Positions 8,610 to 17,655 of a stretch of DNA of 64,000 nucleotides are shown here, piece by piece. Under the pieces are notes generated by a model that did not search any database, had not been told where the DNA came from, and saw nothing but the letters and a program-made list of their open reading frames with translations. Every line of letters starts with the position of its first letter. The first letter of the stretch is position 1. The position numbers and the translations under genes are program-made. Where the stretch lies: NCBI GenBank assembly GCA_016744295.1, contig JADGEQ010000026.1, positions 1 through 64,000 of the forward strand, read 5' to 3'. The DNA comes from Desulfobacteraceae bacterium (GTDB lineage Bacteria > Desulfobacterota > Desulfobacteria > Desulfobacterales > Desulfobacteraceae).

Positions 8610-9233
8610 TTATTCCTCTTTTTTTTCTTTTGATATAACCGGGCCAGCAGGCGGAAATGACAAGGCCTGGGTTAAAACAAAGGCGGCTTGAAGATAGGAT
8701 GTCGGGCAAAGGGGAAAGCATTCCTTACAGTCATTGCACTCAACAGCCGCTATCTGGGGGATAAAACTGATCTCTTTGTTGATTCCTCTGTCCACAAACC
8801 CGATGGCATTCTTGCCTGTCACCTCGTTACAATACCGGACACACAGACCGCAATGGATGCAAAATGAAGGGTCCTTCTCATACCGATCTGGATTGGCGCC
8901 ATATTCCTTGGCAAGCTCAATAAGTTCCGGTGCGTCCGGGGCATGGGCCATCAAAAGTTCCAGGATGGTTTTACGGATTCTGTCAACTTTCTCCGACCGG
9001 GTTCTGACAATGATATTTTCTTCCACCGGATAAACACAGGAAACAACCAGTTTTGTCCAGCCATTCACCTCAACCTCCACGATGCAAAGCCGGCAACCGC
9101 CAAAGGGTTCTAATTTTTCGTGGTGACACAGGGTGGGGATATAGATTCCGGCACCCTGGGCCGCCCCAAGAAGGGTGGTCCCCGGTGCTGCTGTTACTGT
9201 GATTCCATCAATCTCAAATTGAATATCATTCAT
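8610..9233 (-). CDS. bamI: BamI, NuoG-like ferredoxin-domain subunit
   Basis: A 207-residue subunit resembling the N-terminus of NuoG/HoxU. A 2Fe-2S fold has ligands at C-H-H..C-R-L-C near 36-51. His/Cys residues follow, with an F-C-I-H-C-G-L-C motif around 126-133 and C-N-D-C-K-E-C..C-P around 168-178. It probably wires FeS electrons between the NADH-linked BamH flavin site and the rest of the class II benzoyl-CoA reductase complex. The start overlaps the bamH stop by 8 bases, showing tight translational coupling. The length fits the BamI subunit, which lacks the large molybdopterin-like domain of full NuoG. Confidence 0.85.
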   Translation of the reverse strand: MNDIQFEIDGITVTAAPGTTLLGAAQGAGIYIPTLCHHEKLEPFGGCRLCIVEVEVNGWTKLVVSCVYPVEENIIVRTRSEKVDRIRKTILELLMAHAPDAPELIELAKEYGANPDRYEKDPSFCIHCGLCVRYCNEVTGKNAIGFVDRGINKEISFIPQIAAVECNDCKECFPLCPTSYLQAAFVLTQALSFPPAGPVISKEKKEE

Positions 9234-11190
9234 TTTTACCTGCTTTCCCCTGGGCTTTTTTTGGGCTTTTCTTTGTGATTTTTGTTATCATTCTGTTTTC
9301 TTCAGCAATTGGCTTTGGAACAGGAACACCTGATATTTTGGTCACCGCACCAAATTTTGTGGGGCAGACTTCAAAGCAGGTACCGCAATTGGTGCATAAT
9401 TCTTGATCAATGATGTGAATCTTTTTCTTTTCACCGTCAATGGCGACGGCAGGACATTTCTTAGAACAGATCCCGCAGCCCATGCACTTGTCAGGGTCGA
9501 TGTAAAAGGAGATCATAGCCTTGCAGGCCAAAGCCGGACACCGTTTCTCCTGTATGTGGGCTTCATACTCCTCCCTAAAATAGCGCAGGGTGCTCAAGAA
9601 CGGGTTGGGCGCACTTTTGCCCAGGGCGCACAAAGAAGCCTCAACAGCTGTTTCGGATAATTCTTCCAGAAGCTCGATATCTCCTTCTTTGCCGCGGCCC
9701 TCAGTGATATTGGTCAAGATCCGATCCATCTGGCGCAAACCCTCCCGGCAGGGAACACATTTACCACAGGATTCGTCGGTGAGAAAATGAATGAAGTACC
9801 GGGCAACATCCACCATACATGTATCTTCATCCAATACGATCATCCCCCCGGACCCCATCATGGAGCCGGCCTTTGTGAGCTCGTCAAACCCAACCTGGAG
9901 ATCCAATTGATCTTCGGGGATACATCCGCCCGAGGGACCTCCTGTCTGGACGGCTTTAAATTTTTTATTGCCCGGGATACCACCGCCTATTTTATAGATA
10001 ATATCCCTCAGACTCATGCCCATTGGGACTTCCACAAGACCTGTATTGGTTATCTTGCCCACCAGGGAGAAAATTTTGGTTCCCTTGCTGGAATCGGTTC
10101 CAACAGAATTAAACCAGTCCGCCCCTTTATTGATAATAAGGGGAACATTTGCCCAGGTTTCAACATTATTCAGCACCGAAGGTCTGCCCCACAAGCCCTG
10201 GATATTGGAACGGGTATACTTGGGTCTGGGTTCACCGGCCCGGCCTTCCAGGGAGGTCATCAAAGCGGTTGATTCCCCGCAGACAAAGGCGCCTGCCCCC
10301 TGGTGAACAATCACTTTAAAATCAAAGCCGGATCCTAAAATATTTTCACCGAGCAACCCGTAGGCCTCTGCCTGTTTGATGGCAAGGTTGATGTTTTCCA
10401 CTGCCAATGGATATTCCTGGCGAACGTAAAAATAACCCTCATGGGAAGCGATTGCAAATCCGCCAAGGATGAGTCCCTCTAAAATTGAATGGGGATTGCC
10501 CTCAAGAAGCGCCCTGTCCATAAATGCCCCGGGATCCCCCTCATCGGCATTGACAATGACATATTTGATGGGTTCCGGCGCATTTCGTGATCCTTCCCAT
10601 TTTCGCCCGGCTGGAAAGCCTGCGCCCCCCCTGCCCCTCAGGTTTGATTTTTTAACTTCTTCCAGGACCTGCACATCCGTCATTTCTCCCAGGGCTTTGG
10701 CCAATGCAGAATAACCGCCAAGAGCCAGATAGTCATCAATACTCTTGGAATCAATCCGGATATTATTGCACAGAACCGTTCTTTCCTGGGCCTTGTAAAA
10801 GGAGATATCAGATTCATGAACGGCCCGTTCCCCTGTTACAGGATCCTTAAACAGCAGCCGCTCAACAACCTCATTTTTTTGAATGGTCTGGGAAACAATT
10901 TCCGGCACATCCTTGGCCGTTACCCCAAGGTAGCAGATCTCTTCGGGGTAGATGACCACCACAGGTCCCTGCTCGCAAAACCCGGGACATCCGGTTCCCT
11001 TGGTGTCAACCTTGGCCGTTAATCCCTGATGTTCTATTTCAAGTTTAAAGGCCTCTATGACTTCATCGGCGCCGGAAGCGATACAGCCGGCCCCGGCACA
11101 GATGGAAATACAAGGCTTATTTGGGTCTCTTTTGGATACCAGTTCCTGTCTGAAACTATCCAGTTGTTCAGGTGTATTTAACCGCAGCAT
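9226..11190 (-). CDS. bamH: BamH, NuoF-like FMN/NAD-binding subunit
   Basis: A 654-residue NuoF/HoxF-like protein. A thioredoxin-like 2Fe-2S domain spans about 25-110 (C-I-S-I-C-A-G-A-G-C, then C-P-G-F-C). The FMN/NADH Rossmann core begins with G-R-G-G-A-G-F-P-A-G around 187. A 4Fe-4S site C-G-K-C-V-P-C-R-E-G is near 480, and two C-terminal 4Fe-4S motifs follow (C-M-G-C-G-I-C..C-P and C-T-N-C-G-T-C..C-P). It should oxidise or reduce NAD(H) and pass electrons to the FeS wire of the Bam complex, as in electron-bifurcating hydrogenases. It lies 9 bases downstream of bamG and overlaps bamI. All expected motifs are intact. Confidence 0.88.
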   Translation of the reverse strand: MLRLNTPEQLDSFRQELVSKRDPNKPCISICAGAGCIASGADEVIEAFKLEIEHQGLTAKVDTKGTGCPGFCEQGPVVVIYPEEICYLGVTAKDVPEIVSQTIQKNEVVERLLFKDPVTGERAVHESDISFYKAQERTVLCNNIRIDSKSIDDYLALGGYSALAKALGEMTDVQVLEEVKKSNLRGRGGAGFPAGRKWEGSRNAPEPIKYVIVNADEGDPGAFMDRALLEGNPHSILEGLILGGFAIASHEGYFYVRQEYPLAVENINLAIKQAEAYGLLGENILGSGFDFKVIVHQGAGAFVCGESTALMTSLEGRAGEPRPKYTRSNIQGLWGRPSVLNNVETWANVPLIINKGADWFNSVGTDSSKGTKIFSLVGKITNTGLVEVPMGMSLRDIIYKIGGGIPGNKKFKAVQTGGPSGGCIPEDQLDLQVGFDELTKAGSMMGSGGMIVLDEDTCMVDVARYFIHFLTDESCGKCVPCREGLRQMDRILTNITEGRGKEGDIELLEELSETAVEASLCALGKSAPNPFLSTLRYFREEYEAHIQEKRCPALACKAMISFYIDPDKCMGCGICSKKCPAVAIDGEKKKIHIIDQELCTNCGTCFEVCPTKFGAVTKISGVPVPKPIAEENRMITKITKKSPKKAQGKAGKNE

Positions 11191-11199
11191 AATTTTCCC

Positions 11200-11712
11200 C
11201 TACCCATATATTTTTAGCACTTCTGCTGTTTTGACCGGTGACATTTTACCGTGGACCTTCCCGTCAACTTCCATAACCGGACCCAAAGCACAGCAACCAA
11301 GGCAGTTAACAGTTTCCAGACTAAATTTCAAGTCCAGATCTGTTTCGCCGGGTTTAATTCCGGTTGCTTCCTCCACCGTATCAAGAATCCTTGTGGCCCC
11401 CCGTACATGGCAGGCAGTCCCCACGCAGATGTGAACCTGATGACGCCCCTTTGGAACCAGACTAAAGGCTTTATAAAAGGTGGCAATGTGCTGGATGCGG
11501 TTCATGGGAACATCTAATGTTTCGCTGATCCTTTCCAGCACTTCCTTGGGAAGCCAGGAATTTTCACTTTGAATATCCAATAATATTTGAAGCAAGGCAC
11601 TTGCCTCACCATGGTGTTTTTCAATGATCCGGTCGACCATTTGAGCAAGATTCTGGTCAAGATTCTGGTCTGTATTCCGGTCAAGTTTATCTTTATCCAT
11701 AACAGTATTCAT
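11200..11712 (-). CDS. bamG: BamG, NuoE-like 2Fe-2S subunit
   Basis: A NuoE-like thioredoxin-fold 2Fe-2S protein of about 170 residues, with ligands C-V-G-T-A-C and later N-C-L-G-C-C-A-L-G-P. It forms the small partner of the NuoF-like BamH. The reading frame stays open to 11793, but I chose the ATG at 11712. It has an AGGA ribosome site 8 bases upstream and avoids a 35-base overlap into bamF. The N-terminus is unusual, with short tandem codon repeats giving D-R-N-T-D-Q-N-L-D-Q-N-L before the conserved domain. These look like small slippage duplications, as also seen in spacers of this operon. Confidence 0.86.
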   Translation of the reverse strand: MNTVMDKDKLDRNTDQNLDQNLAQMVDRIIEKHHGEASALLQILLDIQSENSWLPKEVLERISETLDVPMNRIQHIATFYKAFSLVPKGRHQVHICVGTACHVRGATRILDTVEEATGIKPGETDLDLKFSLETVNCLGCCALGPVMEVDGKVHGKMSPVKTAEVLKIYG

Positions 11713-11758
11713 AGCCGTTTTCCTAATTTTATCCTTATCCCACTCTAGTTGCCCGACC

Positions 11759-12526
11759 CTAAGCCAGTGCGTAACACTTGCTGGCAGTATCATACCTGAC
11801 CAATCCGTGGCGGGATGAACTGATCATGTGTCTGGATACATCCGAGGGGTTCAACCCCAGTTGTTCTGCAATAGCACTGGTTGGCAGGGGGTTTTTTCCC
11901 AGCAGCATCATGATTTGACTGATGGCCAGCTTATCACCCAATATCGTTTCAAACAGAATGCTCACCGCTTCACTTTCAAAAAATTGGGTATAGGCATCCT
12001 TTGACTTTACAGGCACCCTGAATCGCTCTCTTTCCACCAGCCTCAGATAGGGAATAAGCTTTCTGGCGGCATCAAGCTTGAATTTCACAACCCCAGGGTC
12101 CATGCCTTCACTTTTGCCAATGGGTCCCAACTCTTTTATCTGACGGGTAAAGTCATCTGTATATTCGGCCAAAAGATTTCCATCGGCCCCGGACATAAAT
12201 TGGGTTCTCAACCGTTCCGGGTTCAGACCCACCTGTTTTAATATCTGTTTGGCCAGAAAAGTATTGGCCAGGGCATCATAATTTCCATGGGTAACATAAT
12301 TACATTCATCCAGCTTGCACCCGCCGATAAAAATACCGTCCTGCCCGTTGGAAAATCCCCTGAGTATAAATTCCAGGTCAACCCTGCCGGAACACATCAC
12401 CCGAATAAGCCTCATCTCATTTGCATATTGTAGTCTGGAAACTCCAGCCAAATCAGCAGCGCCATAGGCTCACCAATGGCAAACAAAGCCCAGCAGTTTT
12501 GGTTTAAATTCAACACCTGCACTCAT
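11759..12526 (-). CDS. bamF: BamF, MvhD-like subunit with selenocysteine at residue 19
   Basis: A 255-residue protein if the in-frame TGA at 12470-12472 is read as selenocysteine. The start ATG at 12526 has an AGGAGG site 8 bases upstream. The next codons give M-S-A-G-V-E-F-K-P-K, then C-H-W-U-A-Y-G-A-A-D, the conserved C-x-W-C/U signature of MvhD/VhuD iron-sulfur proteins. Downstream are R-V-M-C-S-G-R and G-G-C-K-L-D-E-C-N-Y (2Fe-2S ligands), and the C-terminal third looks like an added winged-helix-like domain. In class II benzoyl-CoA reductases BamF links the HdrA-like BamE to the NADH module. Without stop-codon recoding the gene would be wrongly annotated from an internal GTG and lose its active motif. 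Confidence 0.88.
12435..12447 (-). promoter_or_regulatory. Candidate bSECIS hairpin for bamF
   Basis: On the coding strand, 22 bases after the TGA, CUGG and CCAG form a 4-bp stem around an AGUUU loop that includes the G-U expected in bacterial SECIS apical loops. The position and loop fit SelB recognition. The fold was judged by eye. Confidence 0.5.
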
Positions 12527-12543
12527 TGGTTTGACCTCCTTTA

Positions 12544-15500
12544 TTAATTTGTAACCGCCGCATCGATCTGGCTCAACAGCGCATCATCGGTAAAATGCTT
12601 TAAAATTATGGCATTTGTGGGACATTTTGCATTACACAATCCATCCCCTTTGCAAAGAATCGGATTCACAAAAGCTTTTTTGCCCTTTGGTGTGTCAACA
12701 AAATCAATGGCATCATAGGTACAGGCACTGATACATGCCCCGCAGGATACGCAGTCATACTCATTGACCATGGCAACCGAGCCCGACGCCACAACCGTTT
12801 CCCTGGATAACAGCGTCAACACCCGGCCCGCTGCACCATAGGCCTGATTAATGGTTTCGGGTATGTGTTTGGGATAGTGGGCTGTGCCGCAGAGGAACAC
12901 ACCATCGGTGGCAAATTCAACCGGCTTCAATTTAACATGGGCCTCTTTAAAAAAGTCATCCGGGCTCAAAGTTACCTTGAAAAGCTTGGCAATTTTGTCG
13001 GTTGTTTGTGCCGGGATCACCGCAGCAGCCAAAGACAAAATATCTGCATCCAGCTCAAGGCGCTGGCCAAGAATCGAATCGGTAACCATCACCCGTATAA
13101 CCTCTTTACCCCCCTCTTTGACCGCTTCGACCACTGGCGGATCCTCCGGGGTATAGCGGATAAATTGAACCCCTGCTTCCGAAGCTTGCCGGTAGGAATC
13201 CTCCTTAAACCCATAGGTTCTCATATCCCTGAAAAGAACATAAATTCGCATAAGCGGATTTTTCTCTTTGAGTTTTAATGCATTTTTCACGGCATGGCCG
13301 CAGCAGACCCTGGAGCAATAATTTCTGTCTTCATTTCTGCAGCCCACACATTGGATCATCACCAGGCTTTCGGCATTGATGACTCGTTCGTTTCCTTTGG
13401 CAATTTCGCCCCCCAGATCAATGTGGGTGAACACATGGTCATTTTCCCCATAGAGATATTCGGAAGGTTTGTACACGTCGGCACCAATGGCCAAAACAGA
13501 GGCACCATGTTTGATGATTTTGGTTTGGCCTTCGGTAAGAACTGTGGTGGAAAAATTGCCCAGATAGCCTTCAACACTTTTGATGTCAGCGTCATGGGAC
13601 ACGTGGATCAATGGATTTTTATAAACCTGTTGGATCACGCCATCCAGATAGGTTTGAACATCCAGCCCCTCCAGGGTGGAATAAATTCTTCTGGCCATCC
13701 CCCCCAGATCCCTTGCCTTTTCAATCAAATGTACCTGATGGCCCTGTTTTGCAATGGAAAGGGCGCAGGTCATGCCAGCGATCCCCCCCCCTACAACCAG
13801 GGCGGCTTTGTTCACCGGCAGATCAAATTCCTGGAGCGGTTCCAGCCGGCCGGCCCGGGCCACGGACATCCTGACAATATCCTGGGCCTTTTGGGTGGCC
13901 TCATCCTTTTGTTTGGCATGCACCCAGGAGCAATGTTCCCGGATATTGGCCATGTCCAGATAATATTGATTCAATCCTGCTTCCCGAAGGGTATCCCGGA
14001 ACAAGGGCTCCAGGGTTCTGGGGGAACAGGCCGCAATCACCACCCGGTTCAGCCCTTTTTCTTTTGCCAGATCGGTTATCTCCTTGGCCGAATTGGTGGC
14101 GCATGAAAAAATCTGTTCCTTGGCATAGACAACATTGGGCAGGGTCAGCGCATAGTCAACCGTGGAGGGCACATTTACAACACTGGAGATGTTTGCACCG
14201 CAATGGCAGACAAAAACCCCAATTCTGGGTTCTTCGCTGGATACATCCCGCTCCACTGGATAGGTTCTTTCCTTGGCAAGCTTGCCCCGGCGATAGTCCA
14301 GAAGTTCACCAATCTGGGCACTGGCCCCGCTGGCGCTGAACACCGATTCGGGAATATCCGTGGGTCCCTGGAAAGCGCCGCTGACAAAGATCCCTGGTCT
14401 GTTGGTCTGGATGGGATTTTGGGAATCTGTCGCACAGAATCCATGGGCATTGAGATCTATACCAAATTTTTCTGAAATTTCTTTATAGGCACTGGGTGGA
14501 TTCAATCCAACGGACAATACCACCATATCAAATTCAACGGATTTAACCCCGTCATCGGGGGTTGCATACCGGACAACCACACTTTTGCTGCCGGGAATTT
14601 CTCGTTCAACAGAAGCATAGCTTCGGATAAATTCAACCCCGGGCAGTTGTTCTGCCCGCTGGAAGTATCTTTCAAAATCCTTGCCAAAGGACCGAATATC
14701 ATTATGAAATATGGTACACTCCGCATCTTCATAATGGTGTTTTGTTAGAATTACCTGTTTCTGGGTATAGGTACAGCAAACTCCGGAACAATAGCTATTG
14801 TCCCCTTCGGTCACCCGTCTTGAACCCACACATTGAATCCAGGCTATTCGTTTGGGATGGCTTTTGTCCGAAGAGCGCAAAACCTCTCCTTCGTAGGGAC
14901 CTGTGGAGGAGAGAAGCCGTTCATAATCCATGCTGGTGACAACGTTCTGTATCCTTTTGTATCCATATTCATCCTTCACAGAAGGATCAAAGGGCGTAAT
15001 ACCGGAAGACAGAATAATCGCACCCACATTTATATCTGTTTTTGAAGGTGTCTGCCGAAAATCAATGGCACCGGCCTGGCAGACACCGCTGCAGATATCA
15101 CATTTATCTTCCTTAAGTCTCAGGCAGCTGTCATCAATATAGGAAACAAGGGGAATGGCCTGGGAAAAGTATACATGTACGGCTTTATTCTGGGATATTC
15201 CCTGGTTAAACGGATCGGGATAGGACACGGGACAATATTCCACACAGGTGGTACACCCCGTGCACTTGTCCTCGATGATGTACCGGGGTCTTGTTTTAAG
15301 AGATACCTTAAAATCCCCTTTTGTCCCTTCCACTGTTTCTACTTGTGTAAATGTCAGAATCTCTATGTTCGGATGCCGGCCGACCTCGACCAGTTTAGGA
15401 GAGAGAATTCACATGGAGCAGTCATTGGTTGGAAAGGTCTTGTCCAGCTGGGCCATATGCCCGCCGATGCTGGGACCTTTTTCAACCATATAAACCTTGA

Positions 15501-15672
15501 AACCCGAAGTGGCTAGATCAAGAGAGGCTTGAATACCGCTGACCCCTCCGCCGACGACCATGACATCTCCAAAGTTTTTGTCTGCCATATTCCTCGGAAT
15601 AAGACTATCAGAAATTTGTTCAACTACTTCTTTTGGCAATAGGTCATTTCCCACGTTCTCTCTCCTCGTCAT
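12544..15672 (-). CDS. bamE: BamE, HdrA-like flavoprotein with selenocysteine at residue 88
   Basis: One 1042-residue gene once the TGA at 15409-15411 is read as selenocysteine. Before it: FAD motif [10 protein letters not shown] and P-T-N-D-C-S-M. After it, in the same frame: [14 protein letters not shown], the exact continuation expected of HdrA, which has Cys (or Sec in methanococci) at this place. Further on are 4Fe-4S motifs C-T-G-C-T-T-C and C-D-I-C-S-G-V-C, a second FAD domain (V-V-G-G-G-I-A-G) near 635, and two C-terminal 4Fe-4S clusters. It probably holds the bifurcating FAD of the Bam complex. The start is uncertain: ATG 15672 is longest, GTG 15654 has the best ribosome site (AGGAGAG), and ATG 15588 matches typical HdrA starts. 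Confidence 0.9.
15378..15391 (-). promoter_or_regulatory. Candidate bSECIS hairpin for bamE
   Basis: Seventeen bases after the TGA, GGUC and GGCC can pair (with G-U pairs) around a GAGGUC loop containing G-U. Spacing and loop are compatible with a bacterial SECIS, but the stem is short and was only judged by eye. Confidence 0.4.
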
Positions 15673-15696
15673 ATATTTGGGTCCGCCATTCAGCCC

Positions 15697-15780
15697 AACT
15701 CACTTAAATCAGCTCACTTAAATCGACTCAGTTAAAACAATTCACTTAAAACAATTCACTTAAAACAATTCACTTAAAAC
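15697..15780. repeat. Six 14-bp tandem repeats between bamD and bamE
   Basis: Six head-to-tail 14-mers fill most of the 114-base spacer. The last three are identical (aattcacttaaaac). The first three are diverged copies (aactcacttaaatc, agctcacttaaatc, gactcagttaaaac). The gradient of divergence suggests recent slippage at the bamD end. Confidence 0.9.
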
Positions 15781-15786
15781 AATTTC

Positions 15787-16938
15787 CTAGAGCAACTCAC
15801 TGATAATTTCAGTGATATCCTTGACCTCAATAACCGCTTCAAACTCAAGGTTAAGACGGCTCTCCTCAAAGTTGGTAATACAATAGGGACAAGATGTGGC
15901 AAGAATCTGAGCATCGGTCTCATTGGCCTGTTTTAACCGGATATCGGAGAATCGTTCCTCCTTGGGGGTGTCCATCCAGATCCTGCCCCCGCCGCCACCG
16001 CAGCACAGACTGTTTTTACCATGGGCTTCCATCTCAACCAATTCCAATCCGGAAATTTTCTTTAACAGGTCACGGGGTTCGTCATAAATACCATTGTGGC
16101 GCCCCAGGTAGCAGGGGTCATGGTAGGTAACCCGCTTGGGCATTTCCCCCTTAAGCTCAAGCCGTCCCTCGTTTATCAGTTCCAACAGATATTGGTTGAT
16201 ATGAACCACCTCAAAGTTGACCATAAATTCCGGGTATTCGTTTTTAAAGGTATGATAGCAATGGGGGGAAGAGACAATAATTTTTTTCACCCCGTTATCA
16301 ATAAATGTTTTTATGTTTTCTTTGGCCAAATTTTTAAAAACTTCCTCACTGCCGGTCTTTCGAATGCTTTCACCACAGCAGCTTTCCTTGTCACCCAGAA
16401 TGCCAAACCGGACCCCGGCTTTCTTCAAAATAGTGGCGGTGGCAGTGGCCACCTTTTTCATTCTCGGGTCATAGGAAAGATAGCAGCCAACAAAATACAA
16501 GGCTTCCATCCCTTCCCCATAGGGTTTAACAGACAGATCCTTTGCCCAGTCTGCCCTTTTTTTCCGGTCTCCCTGCAAGGGGTTGCCTTCGGAAATAAGG
16601 CTTGACCTTGCCGTGCGGGCCGATTTGACAGAAGGGGGGAAAAGCTCATATTCCGTTGCCACCCGGCGAAGGGCAACGGCAATATCAATCTGTTTAACAC
16701 CCCGTGGACATTGGGCAGGGCAGGTTCCGCAGGTGGTACACCGCCAGATATCCTCCCCCTCAACTTCACTTAAGCCAAAGGCTGCCTCCCGGATTAACTT
16801 GCGCATGCTAAAGGGTCTCACCTTATTCCAGGGGCAAACCGAATCACAGAGTCCGCATTGAAAGCATAACTTAAAGATGTCTCCGCCAGCCTCGTTTATC
16901 TCATCTATTACTTCTAGGAAGGGGGCTATAGTTTCCAC
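15787..16938 (-). CDS. bamD: BamD, HdrD-like iron-sulfur protein
   Basis: A 383-residue soluble iron-sulfur oxidoreductase. Two N-terminal 4Fe-4S motifs lie at about 24-30 (C-F-Q-C-G-L-C..C-P) and 67 (C-T-T-C-G-T-C..C-P). Two CCG domains follow, with C-C-G-E-S near 184 and C-C-G-G-G-G-G near 311, as in HdrB/HdrD and GlpC. In the Bam complex it is expected to relay electrons between BamC/BamB and the HdrA-like BamE. It lacks the transmembrane region of its relative EMO at the far end of the block, so it is the cytosolic version. Spacers on both sides contain short tandem repeats. Motifs and length are complete. Confidence 0.87.
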   Translation of the reverse strand: METIAPFLEVIDEINEAGGDIFKLCFQCGLCDSVCPWNKVRPFSMRKLIREAAFGLSEVEGEDIWRCTTCGTCPAQCPRGVKQIDIAVALRRVATEYELFPPSVKSARTARSSLISEGNPLQGDRKKRADWAKDLSVKPYGEGMEALYFVGCYLSYDPRMKKVATATATILKKAGVRFGILGDKESCCGESIRKTGSEEVFKNLAKENIKTFIDNGVKKIIVSSPHCYHTFKNEYPEFMVNFEVVHINQYLLELINEGRLELKGEMPKRVTYHDPCYLGRHNGIYDEPRDLLKKISGLELVEMEAHGKNSLCCGGGGGRIWMDTPKEERFSDIRLKQANETDAQILATSCPYCITNFEESRLNLEFEAVIEVKDITEIISELL

Positions 16939-16950
16939 TGTCTATCCTTA

Positions 16951-16994
16951 TTGGGCTTTAAAGGTTTTGGCATTTGGCTTTAAAGGTTTCGGCC
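16951..16994. repeat. Two 22-bp tandem repeats between bamC and bamD
   Basis: Copies at 16951-16972 and 16973-16994 share ggctttaaaggttt and differ at 3 of 22 bases. A looser 18-base repeat (agccataa..ggttt) follows to about 17035. The spacer holds no gene. Confidence 0.7.
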
Positions 16995-17035
16995 TTAATA
17001 TCTTAGCCATAATGGTTTCATCAGCCATAACTGGT

Positions 17036-17584
17036 TTAGTCTTTCTCATTCATCCGGGCAAGGACATCCATTATCTTGTCCATGCCAAATTTGTCTGCCA
17101 AAGATTCCAAACCGGTCTCCACCTCTTCTAGTTCCACGTCGGAGTCCGCAATTTCCTCTTCTCTTTCTTCCAGAATCAATGCATCGTGCATGCACCACTT
17201 TACACACAAGGGCTCTTCTTCGCCTTCACACATATCGCATTTCAGGGGCAACCCGGAATCCGGCTCTTTGAACTCGTCCCTGGAAGGACAAGATGCCCGG
17301 CAAAAGGCACACTCGTCATATTCCTTCCCGTCAATGGTGTATTTGTCTCTGCCCGCACATTCAGAAACCGTATATTCTCCTGCATAAACAGGTACATACA
17401 AATCTCTCAATGGTTCTCGAATGATCCGGATGCGGGACCTTGCAGGATTATTGCTGCTGTACTTTGGCGCGGCATGGAAGGCGGAGCAGATCATCTCACA
17501 GGCCCTGCAGCCATTGCATTTATTAACATCAATCCTGATTGTTTTGATTATTTTCTTTGCTTTTTCGGTTGTATTACCAGTCAA
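17036..17584 (-). CDS. bamC: BamC, ferredoxin-like subunit
   Basis: A 182-residue protein with several 4Fe-4S motifs in the pattern of DMSO-reductase-type electron-transfer subunits: C-N-G-C-R-A-C..C near 18-29, C-A-F-C-R-A-S-C-P near 92-100, and C-D-M-C-E-G..C-V-K-W-C near 114-130. It probably sits beside the tungsten subunit BamB and passes low-potential electrons to its FeS cluster. In characterised class II reductases BamB and BamC purify together as the catalytic core. The C-terminal 45 residues are acidic and lack cysteines. The gene lies 72 bases after bamB, with a 15-bp direct repeat in the gap. Confidence 0.87.
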   Translation of the reverse strand: MTGNTTEKAKKIIKTIRIDVNKCNGCRACEMICSAFHAAPKYSSNNPARSRIRIIREPLRDLYVPVYAGEYTVSECAGRDKYTIDGKEYDECAFCRASCPSRDEFKEPDSGLPLKCDMCEGEEEPLCVKWCMHDALILEEREEEIADSDVELEEVETGLESLADKFGMDKIMDVLARMNEKD

Positions 17585-17625
17585 GGCTCGTTTCCTCCAC
17601 TCTAATAGGTCTTATCTGATGGGTC

Positions 17626-17655
17626 TTATTTTACCAGATTTTATTTTACCAGATT
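17626..17655. repeat. Two 15-bp tandem repeats between bamB and bamC
   Basis: The 15-mer ttattttaccagatt occurs back to back at 17626-17640 and 17641-17655, right after the bamB stop. It is the third bam spacer with a short tandem duplication. Confidence 0.85.

Noticed and set aside
12544..15672. bamE as two separate genes or a frameshifted pseudogene
   Set aside because: The frame is unchanged across the single TGA and both sides match one HdrA protein, so recoding explains it better.
15697..15780. CRISPR or iteron-type origin
   Set aside because: Fourteen-base units without spacers inside an operon gap; no replication gene or AT-rich unwinding region beside them.
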